Origin: Mytilus edulis
Lineage: Eukaryota; Mollusca; Bivalvia; Mytilida; Mytilidae
Assembly (NCBI RefSeq): GCF_963676685.1
Contig: NC_092349.1
Coordinates: 33,578,293 to 33,642,292, forward strand
Direction of reading: 5' to 3'
DNA: 64,000 nt
The stretch's first letter is position 1, and the number at the start of each line of letters is the position of its first letter. Position numbers and translations under genes: made by a program. The notes under the pieces were generated by a model. The model was given only the letters and a program-made list of their open reading frames with translations. It had not been told where the DNA came from and did not search any database. Below are positions 35,760-47,416 of this stretch, piece by piece.

Positions 35760-38700
35760 ATGAAGCTTAGAAATGGAAAAATACTAAATACTAAACTTGT
35801 TCAAAGGGTATCTACACGTCTCAATCTTCAAAATCGGTTATCTAAAAATACTACCATCGCTAACATTTTTAACAATAAAAATCGTGGCTACCCTTCTATC
35901 GATAAGTGTCATGCCAAAAAATGACTTACATGTCCCCGTCTTTCCACCAACAATACGGTAAGGTCCACGTTTAATGGTCGCACATTTTCTTTAAATTTTG
36001 AAACTGATATAACTTGAAAAACAAACAGTATTATTTATTTACTCACATGAAACAAACCGGGGTGTGGTATTCAGTACGTAGGAGAAACTGGACGATATTT
36101 ATCTAAACGCACTCAAGAACATCTGTATCGTTTTAAAAGACCAAATAAATTCAAAAGTATCATTTACCAACACCTTAAGAAGCACAACCATCCTTTTAAA
36201 TATTTAGCAGTTCAACCTTTAGAAGTAGTAAATAAGCAGCCTGGTGAATCGCATTCAAAGTTTGTACGATCACGGAAAATAATTGAATTAAATTGGATTA
36301 AAAAATTACAGACAGTTTACCCTCTCGGTCTAAATGATAATATCATGGGAATTGGTAATATATCTAGAACCAATACCGTTAACATTTTGGATATAGTTTC
36401 TAAAACTGTTCGTAAAAACCGTTCTCACGGTCGTAGAACAAATCGCAATCAAAGAAAATTTCGGGCCAATCATACCAATATTTCGAACCTAATTTCTATT
36501 TCAAAAAACAACGGCAGACATTATCTGTTAACAAAACTCTGTTCGTTACCGGTTAATAAGTTAAATAAAATTTTGGAGGATTGCAACACAATTTCATATA
36601 GCAGTCCTAAGTATGAAATTGTTCAAATTATTATGGCATATTGTTATTCTAAATTATTTCCCAAAATTGATCGCCCTGAAGATCATAAAAAGCATTTTAT
36701 TAAAATTAAGTATGTCAATAAAGGCTTTGATTTTGTAAATATTGCCGGTATATTTAACGATCATTCTGTTAAAGAACAAATTTCTGGATATTTTGACAAT
36801 ACTGAGCTACCTCTTATTTGTTATATTTACAAGAAATCTACCCGGAAATTTGTGTTTAATTATAGTCAATTGTGTAAAGATGTTAATATCAGTGAAAATA
36901 CACCTACTTCATGTAATTGCAGTAATTCCGAATATATTTATGGACCCATTTCCCATGTTATAACAGGAGATCTTAACATCGTTCAAGACCGAGAGTTAAA
37001 ATCATTCCTCAGTAAAGGACCTAAATATCGTCCCCCGTCAATTATTAATTGGAATGAGTGTCGTAATATCATCCACGACTCACTCCATACTTACTGTATA
37101 AAATGGATAAAACGGGAAAAAGCTGACAAAAAATCTTTGGACTCTTTTTTTAATTCAGTAATGAAGATAGTTGATATACGTATTCAACATTTTAAAGAAC
37201 ATTTTACTATTAACAATAACCAAAATAAACCTATTTCTCGTATCAAACATAAACTAAAAGAATTAGCCAAGGAATTTGTTTTTGTCCCGGCCGATAAAGC
37301 TGCTAATAACATTATTATTGTTTGACGTAAATTTTACATTGAGGTTCTGAAAAAGGAAATCACCAATTCACCAACATTCCAACTGACTCCATTTTCAGAA
37401 AACGAAATCTGTAACAAACATAAACTTTTAGCCACCGCTTTAAAAGCAGAGCCAAATACAATGAAAGTCCCAACAATGTATTGGCTTCCGAAGCTACACA
37501 AAACCCCTTACAAATATAGATTTATTTCGTCTTCAAGCCATTGTTCAACTACTAAATTGTCTATTCTTCTTACCAGCACACTTGGTACAATTAAAAACCT
37601 TATAATAAATTGTTCAAATAAGGCCTTCGAAAATAGTGGAATAAATTACTTTTGGAGTGTCAAGAACTCGTTGGAAGTTTCTTGATAAATTGCATGCTTA
37701 TATTGGTGATTTTGAATCTATTCAAAGTTTTGATTTTTCTACCCTGTATACCACATTGCCTCACATTCTCATTAAGAAAAAAATCACACACCTAATTAAA
37801 TGGGCATTCAAAAAATCAGAATGTGAATATATATGTTCAAACTCTTTTAGGTCATTTTTTAGTAGCAATAAACAAAAAAAATATGTTAATTGGACATGCT
37901 TTGATACTATATATGCCCTTGAATTTTTACTAGATAACATTTTTGTTCGCTTTGGGGATTCCGTATATCGTCAGATTATCGGAATTCCAATGGGGACTAA
38001 CTGTGCACCACTTATTGCGGACCTCTTTTTGTATTGTTATGAGTTACAATTTATGACAAAAATAAGCAAAGATCCATCAAAACAACATCTGATAAACAAA
38101 TTTAATAATACTTTTAGATATTTGGATGATATTTTGGCTCTCAATAATGACGACTTCAGTATGTATATTAATGAAATTTATCCTGCTGAACTTACTTTAA
38201 ATAAAGCTAATATTAACAATGACCACTGCCCTTTCCTCGATCTTGATATCTATATCACTAACGGAAAGCTGAATACTAAAATTTATGATAAAAGGGATGA
38301 TTTTTCATTTCCTATCGTTAATTACCCGTTTTTAGATGGTGACGTTCCGTTGTCACCATCTTACGGTGTTTATATATCTCAACTTGTACGATTCGCTCGT
38401 GTATGTAACAATGTTTTAGATTTTAACGAGAGAAATTTATGTATTACTGAAAAATTATTACACCAGGGTTTTCGATATCACAAACTAGTCAAAACATTTA
38501 CTAAATTTTATCATCGGTATAAAGACATCATTCGTAAATATAGCTCAACATGCAGACTTCTTATACGTTCAGGTATTTCACATCCAATTTTTTATGGAAA
38601 TATTCTTTATAAAGCACAAAGGTGTCAGTATTCACCTCAGAAACTTAAAAAAACCTTTGAATAGACTTATTAAGAAGGGATATAATTACGATACTGTTGT

Positions 38701-38770
38701 CAAGTCATTAAAGATTGCATATTTTGGCGTTAATATTGAGTCACTGATAAGGTCTTTGCGTCGGAACTAA
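35760..38770 (+). CDS. GIY-YIG/reverse transcriptase polyprotein of Naiad-type element, probable selenoprotein, two frameshifts
   Basis: ATG at 35760 opens a frame of about 1002 codons. Four in-frame TGA codons (35922, 36015, 36048, 37323; residues 55, 86, 97, 522) fall where relatives have Cys: before LTCPRL, in ITxKTN, in LLTxNKPGCG, and before RKFYIEVL. The endonuclease follows with QYVGETGRYLSKRTQEH (about residues 105-121), then a linker with SCNCS (CxC at 385 and 387). RT motifs are YWLPKLHKTP, QSFDFSTLYTTLP (motif A), GIPMGTNCAPLIADL (B) and RYLDDILAL (C, near 38118-38143). Two apparent single-T insertions (in TTT runs near 37678 and 38656) shift the frame, so this copy is inactive unless they are errors. 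The frame closes with TAA at 38768-38770. The element copies itself by reverse transcription at nicked DNA. Selenocysteine reading is inferred from codon placement and the hairpin at 38823-38887. Confidence 0.85.
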
Positions 38771-38822
38771 ACACATTTATTCTAAAAACAGTTGTTGGCA
38801 TGACACGGGTTATGTTCTTCTC

Positions 38823-38887
38823 ATATATGTTATGATGGTATGATACTAAACCCCTAACGGGAAGGATTGTGCCTGATGTACATATGA
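38823..38887 (+). promoter_or_regulatory. SECIS-like element in 3' UTR of the Naiad-type element
   Basis: About 60 bases after the stop, the sequence can fold as a form II SECIS. Helix I pairs ATATGT (38825-38830) with ACATAT (38880-38885). The non-Watson-Crick quartet is formed by ATGA (38832-38835) and TGAT (38874-38877). Helix II pairs GGTATGATACT with AGGATTGTGCC (about ten of eleven pairs, including G-U). The apical loop starts AAA (38848-38850) and holds a small CCC/GGG mini-helix. These are the sequence and spacing marks of eukaryotic SECIS hairpins, which direct UGA to be read as selenocysteine. Folded by eye only. Confidence 0.75.
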
Positions 38888-39400
38888 TGAAATCATAATC
38901 TTTCAGTCAGATTAATTGAAGTCTGGAGCTGGCATGTCAGTTAACTGCTAGTAGTCTGTTGTTATTTATGTATTATTGTCATTTTGTTTATTTTCTTTGG
39001 TTACATCTTCTGACATCAGACTCGGACTTCTCTTGAACTGAATTTTAATGTACGTATTGTTATGCGTTTACTTTTCTACATTGGTTAGAGGTATAGGGGG
39101 AGGGTTGAGATCTCACAAACATGTTTAACCCCGCCGCATTTTTGCGCCTGTCCCAAGTCAGGAGCCTCTGGCCTTTGTTAGTCTTGTATTATTTTAATTT
39201 TAGTGTACAATTTGGAAATTAGTATGGCGTTCATTATCACTGAACTAGTATATATTTGTTTAGGGGCCAGCTGAAGGACGCCTCCGGGTGCGGGAATTTC
39301 TCGCTACATTGAAGACCTGTTGGTGACCTTCTGCTGTTGTTTTTTATTTGGTCGGGTTGTTGTCTCTTTGACACATTCCCCATTTCCATTCTCAATTTTA

Positions 39401-40780
39401 CTCATATATACAGAATACATGTTCATTTATTGGAAGTACGTCACGGTGCATGACAGCACAATAATCCCTTTACAGAACCGTAAGCACAATATTTTTGTTT
39501 GATATCTGGTTCTCTTCCACAATTAACGCCTGTTTTGTGCCAGTGACCGGTATTACAATTTAACACAGTTTTAAAAGTTCATTGAGCTGCTACTTCATTT
39601 AGAATTTTGAGCAAGACTAACTGTTTATCATATTCAACAAACGTCAACATTATTTTCATCAATTTTATTATTCAACAAAACATTGTTTTTCATTACAAGC
39701 TATTCCATAAAATAATATACAGCTAGGGAATGAATATTTGTTGCTTACCGGAAATATAAGATACATTTATTTAAATTATGTACACAATAAATAATTTCTG
39801 TGTGGTTTTCCGTGTCTATATTTAATTTACGAGTACAATATAGTAAAACAGAAAAAAGAGAAACGGTAAATATACAGGAATACATGAAGTTTCGTAAATA
39901 GTTGCAAAGGATCACACGTTACTTACATGCCACGAGTTTTCATAGCACTTGGCAATTTTTGAAACGCATATATATGTGCGATAAAGATCTAGTGCATTTG
40001 TGCAAATTAAGATTATGTTATACATCTAGCTATTTTATTTTCAACAGATTCACAAGTTTTGCATTTTTAAACCGCGCGTGCATATATATTTTAATGTTCT
40101 TATTTAAAACCATTATATATGTACATGTCCTGTGTATTATTCATTCGTTTGTTAAATTGTGAAGCATGTGACTTTACTAAGACTATACGCATTTAATTAA
40201 CTGAAGTCGATAATGTTTGAAACAAAAGACGATAGATACATCGAGGTCGTTTTGCTTGAGTGATTTACCTGTAAAAAGCCCGGGTCTCGTCCATGTTTAA
40301 AACAAATTAATGTCTGTTTGAAATAGTTTAACGGGGGCGTGGCCTTTTAGTTTGACGCATCTAACCACCATCTTGATTTCAATTGGTTGACCGCAGAGAA
40401 ATCCATTTGACTGGCGTTAAAATGAATTGAAATGAATTGAAATGGATAAAATATAATATCTAATTTTTGTCAATCTCTATCAAATGACGATTAATCTCAT
40501 TTAAATAGCGTTAACACGTTTTTGTCCGTTCAAGCTAAATTCGGATTACTAGTGAATGCTAGGCCCAGTGTTTCTGCCGTGTTTGGGGGGAAAATCCCTG
40601 AGTCAGGCTTCATCAGTGGTCGACACAATAAGTTGTATATTGGCGTGTTATTTATGTTTTTTGTTTTATTTCGTATATTATATTGGACCATACACCGGTT
40701 GTCTTTGGATAACATATTAGTGGATTATGGTTTTTTTTTTGTGAGCTCAGTATCATATTGTGTTGTGTTGTGAAAAGACG
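39401..40780. other. Sequence between two Penelope-like elements
   Basis: AT-rich, non-coding as far as I can see. A small GAATTGAAATGAATTGAAATG direct repeat lies near 40420-40445. No gene recognised. Confidence 0.4.
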
Positions 40781-40789
40781 AGCAGACTA

Positions 40790-42390
40790 TACCCGCTAAT
40801 GCTTTGATAGTAGTTCTTGTTAATTTGTATGTCTTCTATAAGCTATAATAGGATGATGATTAAATATATTCACACATTCAGGGTTTAATGAAATCAGCTT
40901 CCAGTGTTTTGTAGTTATATTTTTTAGTTTCTGTATAGATGGGTTGTGAATTTTGTTAACATAACTAGTGGTTGTTCCCGTTTCGTTGGGCGTTTTATAA
41001 GCAGGTTTTCCCTTTCTATATTTTGTGTTCTTACAAAATTCGTTGATTTAAGATATTTTATATCCTCGGTTGAGGAGACGTCTTTTTAAAAGCTTCAGAC
41101 TGTTTTTTAAGTTCAGTTCTGCTACTGGTGTTTCTGATGTATCTCAATACTTCACCCTTGATAAATCCGTTGAAAACACTTTTCGGGTGTGAGCTGTATC
41201 TGTTTAGATATTGAGAGGTTTCAGTTGGTTTAGAATATTGTTTCATTACGGGAAAATTCGTAGGTGAACTTCAAGTGCGGGTGTGCAGTATTAGCTATTG
41301 TAAGTAGTTCGTGTATTTCCTCTATAGGTCCGGAATATATAATCCAGCAGTCATCCCTAAATCTGGAAGTCATTATCATTTTGTTTCTGTGCTGAAAGCG
41401 TTGTAAAACGTTTTCAAGAATGACAAACATTCTAAGGTCGGCCAATTCAGCAGCTGCCGATCCGCCCATAGGCACGCCAAAAGTTTCACGGTAAAGTTTA
41501 TTGTTAAAAAAAAATTCATTGTTCTCTAGAATAAGCCTTAATAGGCGAAGTATACTGTTCTTTGGTGGAATTTTTATTTCATACTCGCTTGGATCAATAT
41601 TGGTCAGTGCCGCGTTAGTAGTTTTTAGTATTTCATTAAATGTAAAGCAAGTGTACATATTTTTTGCATCGAATGTTACTAGATAGCAGTCTCTTTGGGG
41701 TTTAATATTTTCAATCTAATTAATAAAACTTGACGTATCTTTTTATACATGTATATTTTTTTTTAACAAGTGGAACAACAAAATAATCGATATAGTGCCC
41801 AATACTGTGTAAGGGCGTTCCACAAATTTTAAATTTCTCGTCTAGCTGTTTCATTTCTCTCCATTTCTGATAGTATATTTTGAGTAAGTTTATGTATTTT
41901 AGACAACAAAAAGAATTTTCCTACTTCAGTTGTATTTATGTTTTCTTTCAAATATTTGAATGTTATATTGTCAATATAATTATCATTATGACGGTCCACT
42001 ACGTTATTAAAGACCTTATTGTTTTTCTAATAATGTTATTATTTTTCTTTAGATTCCGATTAGCCGACAATTCCTCGGCAGATATATTTCTGGTGTGTTT
42101 GTTTATTTTCATTCTACTAAGTTCTATTTTTGTTGAGAATATGTAATTTTCAATTGCTGGACAAGAATCCATCGGTTTATATCCCGAATTTATGTAAAAA
42201 GGGTGTCTCTTGTAAATTCTACCATCATTAAAGAGATATCGACATCTAAGTTTTCTTGAGAATTCGTCAAAGTCCTTCATAACGTTTCTTATGGCATTTT
42301 TGTTCGAAGGGTTAATAATGAACTTTACACCTTTTGCAAGTAATAAGGTTTCGTGATTCGTCAAATTATATCCCGATAAATTTTTCACAA
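40790..42390 (-). pseudogene. Old Penelope-like reverse transcriptase, several frameshifts
   Basis: On the minus strand, in order from 42388: NLTNHETLLLAKGVKF (N-terminal RT region), then in a shifted frame GKFFLLSKIHKL (about 41900), a further shift, TFDAKNMYTCF (motif A region, about 41650), GVPMGGSAAAELADL (motif B, about 41460), RFRDDCWIIYSG (motif C with RDD), and after it SQYLNRYSSHPKSVF (about 41215) and, shifted again, HHPIIAYRR (about 40850). Stops and at least three frame changes make it a relic. It is distinct from the Naiad-type copy and resembles the Poseidon/Neptune kind of Penelope element. I do not see a GIY-YIG domain. Confidence 0.75.
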
Positions 42391-43299
42391 ATAATTCGGC
42401 ATTTTTTACTAACTTGGTACTATGTAATTTACTCCTTTATTGTTGTTGTTTTCTACAAGTTTATGTCATACTTTTTGTTTTTAATAGTTCGTTTAAAGCG
42501 TCTGGCCATGTTGATTGTAAAGTAGTGAACTTATTTTTGTACTCGTGCTATTTTAACCTCATTTATCGTATTACATAGCAATTACCTGCAGATAATGTTA
42601 GGATCAGATTTGTGATAAAAATAGAATGACTTACAGAAGGTTAATTAGGTGAGTAGTTATGAATGGAATATCTGACCTCCTAAGATCTTCACATAGCGTA
42701 AATAATTGTAGTTTGTGGTTTTGCGTAATATAAAAAAAATATAAATTTTACATTTTCTGCACATCCCTGAATAATAGATAATAATACAATTGATATCGTT
42801 GAATTTGTTACATTGTATAGTGTATAGATATTTGATTGTTGTAATCGTTATTGAAATGTTGTGTGTTTATCTGTCTTAACTGGTATACTCTGCATTATAT
42901 TTAATGGGTGCAGGGTAGAGAGATATTATATCGTTATCGTTTCGTTTTAGGAGTAATACATAAGGTTTAATTATAATATGTACAGTGATAGTTGATATGG
43001 CCAATATTAATATAATTTTCTTCATAAATTGACTAACCAGTCGTAGTAAATTCATATAATAGAAATAAATACCAACATCTATCATAAACAAGTTTAATGT
43101 TTTAATCTGGAGGTAGACTTACATTTGTATAGTGATATATAGTCCAAAAACTAAGTAGGAACAAATAGCGTGATATATTCAAATGTACAGTTTATCTTCT
43201 TCTATTTAGTTTGCCGGCAGATTCGTGCCTGTTGCAGTAAGGGCGGTTTAGATCCCTATTAAAGTTGGTGGTGTTTCCCGATGTTCAGTTCATTCTGTT

Positions 43300-43830
43300 C
43301 ACACTTGTTCTGTATTCTTCCGTCCAATTGTTTTTAAGTTTAAGTAGTTCATCATTAAACTCGGTGATAGCTTTGTTACCACTTTCAGAACCCGAGTTTA
43401 GTTCTTTGTATAGATCCAGTTTAAGTTTATCAGCATCGACGGTACATTTGGTAGAAAACTCCTTGCAGGATGCAGTTTATTTTTTCCATAATACACTGGT
43501 TAGATTCTTGACGTATAGCCTTTAATTTTCCCACGAAGAAGTCTTTCACTTCATTTGATCCATAAAATGGTCTAAAGTCAATGTTTGTATTAAAAATATG
43601 GGTGTTCTAGTTGATTCTTTTCTAATTGTATATTCTAGTGTAAGAATGTGATGTCTTTTCTCAAGGATGGTGTTAATCGCTTTGATGGTTGCTCCGACTG
43701 TTGGTGTTGCATGTTTAATTGGAGATATCAAGTCGATGTCGAAAAATTTCACTGAGTTGTCATTCGTAGTGGTATCCATACTGAGGGATTCTAGCAAAGG
43801 CATGTCCCTCTAGGTTAGATGTTCTAATTT
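43300..43830 (-). pseudogene. Possible upstream coding remnant of the minus-strand retroelement
   Basis: The minus-strand frame 43803-43546 (SPIKHATPTVGATIKAINTI) and, in other frames, KLKLDLYKELNSGSESGNK and NRPYCNRHESAGKLNRRR have amino-acid composition that looks coding. Position and strand suggest the 5' part of the relic at 40790-42390, but I recognise no family. Confidence 0.35.
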
Positions 43831-44599
43831 AAAGTTCATGTCAGTTCCATGTAAAGATCCATGTTTAATTTTTCCAAATTTTCTACTGCTACTGTTGTTT
43901 CTTTGTCCGCTTGATGTTTTTCACACAAATAAATGTTGCCGTCGTATTCGGTCGTTGTTAAGATAATTCCTTTTCAAGTTTTAGCAACGGGCTATTGTAC
44001 GTAGTTGTATTAGTTTTGTTGAGAGAGAGTTTGTTATTGTAGCGCCACATAATTCCAAGAAGTAATGTGAGCGAACTTGGAAATTTAAAGGTTAAAAGGT
44101 TGTACACTTACATTTTGGTGATACAGAATAACCTTATATATAAGAATAAGGAGATTATTGCTAATCATAAGATCACTTATTTTGTACCGATATTAAAAGA
44201 GAAAATTTGCTATTTTTTCAAGTTACCTCGATTGGGACTTGCTAAAGATAATGGACATTTTAACACGGTAACGGAACTTCGATGAAGATCGTTTAGTTAT
44301 AATAGTTCTTATAGCAGCCGGTATTGTATGTTATTCCTGTGCATACCAAGCTAAAGAGTTTACCAACATTGTTTGGTTAGTGTTTCCCAGTTTTAAAACG
44401 GTGAATTCATTTTGAGAAAGAGCAAACATTGTTTACCTCAATCAATGTCATTTTTCAGTGTAGCGTGATAAACATACTATATTGGTTTAGTTATCTTTTT
44501 GTACTAATGTCTCGTGCTTATATCAATCTGCTCATATCTGTTGACCATAATCTATAAGGGCTTTGGTAATGTTATATTTGGGTTTTCTTACAATTTATA

Positions 44600-45420
44600 G
44601 GAGCTTAAGGATGTACACCTCTGAGGAGCCAAAAATTTCTAGAATTAAACTTTTTTTCTTAACCTGATTTTTGGGTTTATAAGACTGTAACAAAATAATT
44701 GGTGAAGAAAAAATCATATGGTGGTGCACTTCTTTTTTTGCTACGGCCCTTAGAAAATGCCCAATTTTTATGATTTTCCCATTTTTCATCGACTTTTACC
44801 TATTTTTGGACTATTATCGTGAAAAAAATCACAGTTCCACAATTAAACTTTTTTTCATACTTTCTATAAAGATGAAATGGACCAATCTGAATACATTTTA
44901 ATTTAAAAAAAAAAAAACTAAAGGTAGGTGTTATTATAAGAAAGTTTTATCATATTTTTATGCTTTTTTGTGTAAAATTTACCTTGCTGTCAAATTAGTA
45001 TTTTTGTGATTTTTCTCAGTTTTCGGAACAAAATTCATATTATTTCAACTTTTTTGTTATAAATGATTGAAAAAATACATATCTAAGAAATTTGAAAAGA
45101 CCAAAATGATATGGGATGTACATGATTCTTCTAAAATATTTTTTTGTATCCCTCACCCATTTTCACAAAATTTTGGCTAAAAAATACAGACTTTATTGGT
45201 CGTAAAATTTGAAAACTGGATTACTCAAAAACCATTCATTGTAAATTCACATTTTTTTCACAGAGTTATGTTTGATTATAATATTTTTAAAATTCATTGA
45301 TATTTTGTACTTGTATAACATGTTTTGGAAATAATTCAAGAACGAGATTTCAACGAGACTGAACGAGACTGGAAAGTCAGATGAATACATCATTAATAAC
45401 GGCTCATATTAAACTTTTTT
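44600..45420. repeat. Probable dispersed repeat, AT-rich
   Basis: Starts near AAGGATGTACACCTCTGAGG and continues with alternating words such as AATTAAACTTTTTTTC (44645 and 44840). No ORF of note. I think this is a repeat but have no second copy in the window. Confidence 0.35.
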
Positions 45421-46769
45421 TACTTTTTGATTTCATGTCGCGTTAATGTCAAGATTCTGACAGCTATCTTTATCCGACCTTTGTTCATCAGAAGGGTGTT
45501 TTTCAATATCTTTTATTTTATCTCTAACCTCGAAATAAAATCTGCCGCAATTTTTATAATATATGAAATGAGTATGGTTGTGTTACTGCCTATGAATGTT
45601 ATATTGTCCCCTTAATGCTTTAAGCAAACAATTAACCATTCGTGGTAGTTGCAAATTTTTTCTAAGTACAAATATATACGTTGTTCAAGGCGAGTTTACG
45701 TTTGTCCGATGGAATTATATAAAAAATATTGATTCCTAGACCACATATGTTGGTTTTAGAATAGAGATATAAGAAAAAAGTCAACTATATATATTGACTA
45801 GGGACAATGGACATTCGTAGCGATTTATTTGTGCTATATGTGCTAAACAGGCAAAACATTTCAGCACAATCGTCGTTTTAACTAAATGCAATTTGTTTAC
45901 ATTCGGTTAATCAAACACAATCTGGTTTATCACTATTTCAGTACTTCGGAGTGAACGAGCCTGCATATGGAATATATACCTCCTAGATGACACAATATTC
46001 CAAAACAGGTGTTTACAACACTATTGCAGAGGGTTGCTGTGTATTTAGAAGATATCAAACTAAGGGTTTCAAGTAACAAAGTTCAAGTCATCATTTCAAA
46101 ATGTTTACGGACGCCATCACGTATTGTTTGACCATTATTGGATATTTGTGTCACAGATAAACATAAACATGTCCCAATTGTCGTAACCACCATTGCCTCC
46201 CTTACCCCGAATGTGACATCACCAAATTAGTTCTAACCTGATAAAACTACTAAAACAAAATTGTCCACTCAGAATTAAATATATGCAAAGAATGATAATC
46301 AAGGTATGAAGACTCAAAGTATTCTGTTTTCTGAAATATATCTTTAGACAAATGTTTACGCCAACGCGCAGCCGGATTGTATTGCGTACACTTAGATTTT
46401 TAATTAATTTAAAGCGAGACAAAGGGTTAATACCTGGGCTTTCAGAAGAAAATATTCATTGAATTATACAGTGTTCAAATTATGTTGTAAAATATGTTAA
46501 TTTAATATATAGAAGATATTACTCATTCGAGTACTAGTAATCCATGGAATTTCATACAAAATTAAAAAAAAATCAATTTAGTATCAGGAATAAAGGAATA
46601 TTAAACAAAACATGTACTAGTAATATCAATTTTAATAAATCAAAAGTTGTAATTGTATAATGGTATGGAGCCATATATAAATTGATATTGTATTGTAAAA
46701 CTATACTTATCATTCTATTTTGGTAGAGTTCTCGGTAGATGATATTTCCTAGAACTATTGTAATTTTTT

Positions 46770-47050
46770 TGCGCCTGTCCCAAGTCAGGAGCCTCTGGCC
46801 TTTGTTAGTCTTGTATTATTTTTAATTTTAGTTTCTTGTGTACAATTTGGAGTTTAGTATGGCGTTCATTATCACTGAACTAGTATATATAATTGTTTAG
46901 GGGCCAGTTGAAGGACGCCTCCGGCGTGCTGAAATTTCTCGCTGCATTGGAGACCTGTTGGTGAGTGACCTTCTGCTGTTGTCTTCTCTATGGTCGGGTT
47001 GTTGTCTCTTTGACACATACCTCATTTCCGTTATCAATTTTAATTCCGAG
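46770..47050 (+). mobile_element. Truncated 3' end of a second Naiad-type element
   Basis: From GCGCCTGTCCCAAGTCAGGA to the end the sequence follows 39142-39400 block by block, including GGCGTTCATTATCACTGAAC, GGGGCCAGTTGAAGGACGCC and the pseudo-LTR start TCTCGCTGCATTGGAGACC. It is more diverged than the intact element's own terminal repeats, so it is an older, 5'-truncated insertion. Confidence 0.8.
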
Positions 47051-47370
47051 AATAAAGTTTATACTTTGAATTCGTGCGAATTGAAAATCTTGTCTGTAAT
47101 TAAGTCTGCTATTTCGAGAAATATATCACATTTAAATCGGACTTTGCGTAAATTTTAACTTTTGCGTATATTTTAAAGAAAGATGTGGGACGTCATGCAC
47201 TACTAGGACACAAAGCAATATGTCAAGATGACACGCATTTAAATTGAATTAAGTTTTGAAATCTTATCCTCCACAATAAAGATATGATAATTTTAACATC
47301 TTTTCATGTAACCTGTAAGTACTTACGAAAATTTTGTATGATTTTTTCAACCTGTTTTTGATTCACTCAT

Positions 47371-47416
47371 CACTGATGAGTTTTTTGTAAACGAAACGCG
47401 CCTCTTGCGCAGATAA
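47371..47416 (+). ncRNA. Hammerhead-ribozyme-like motif, copy 4
   Basis: Core CACTGATGAG, helix II GTTT/AAAC closed by TTTGT, then CGAAACGCGCCTC. The CTGATGA and GAAA boxes are both intact. The cleavage triplet is CTC rather than GTC and helix I partners are altered, so activity is doubtful. Confidence 0.55.

Larger units (their letters stand above)
35303..39400 (+). mobile_element. Nearly intact Penelope-like retroelement with N-terminal GIY-YIG (Naiad-type)
   Basis: The unit is bounded by identical 102-base direct repeats (35303-35404 and 39299-39400, starting TCTCGCTACATTGAAGACC and ending CCATTCTCAATTTTA), matching the pseudo-LTRs of Penelope-like elements. Between them lie a 355-base leader, one long coding region (35760-38770), a SECIS-like hairpin and a 530-base 3' region. 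The domain order GIY-YIG, CxC linker, reverse transcriptase is the permuted order that defines Naiad/Hydra/Chlamys elements. Identity of the direct repeats suggests recent insertion. A fragment of its 3' part recurs at about 46770-47050. Confidence 0.85.

Noticed and set aside
36345-36345. Internal ATG as the start of the retroelement protein
   Set aside because: The same frame continues upstream through an obvious GIY-YIG domain to 35760; starting here would remove the endonuclease.
37461-37685. 74-codon ORF and the following ORF from 37657 as separate genes
   Set aside because: They are consecutive parts of one retroelement reading frame, divided by a UGA codon at 37323 and a one-base frameshift near 37678.
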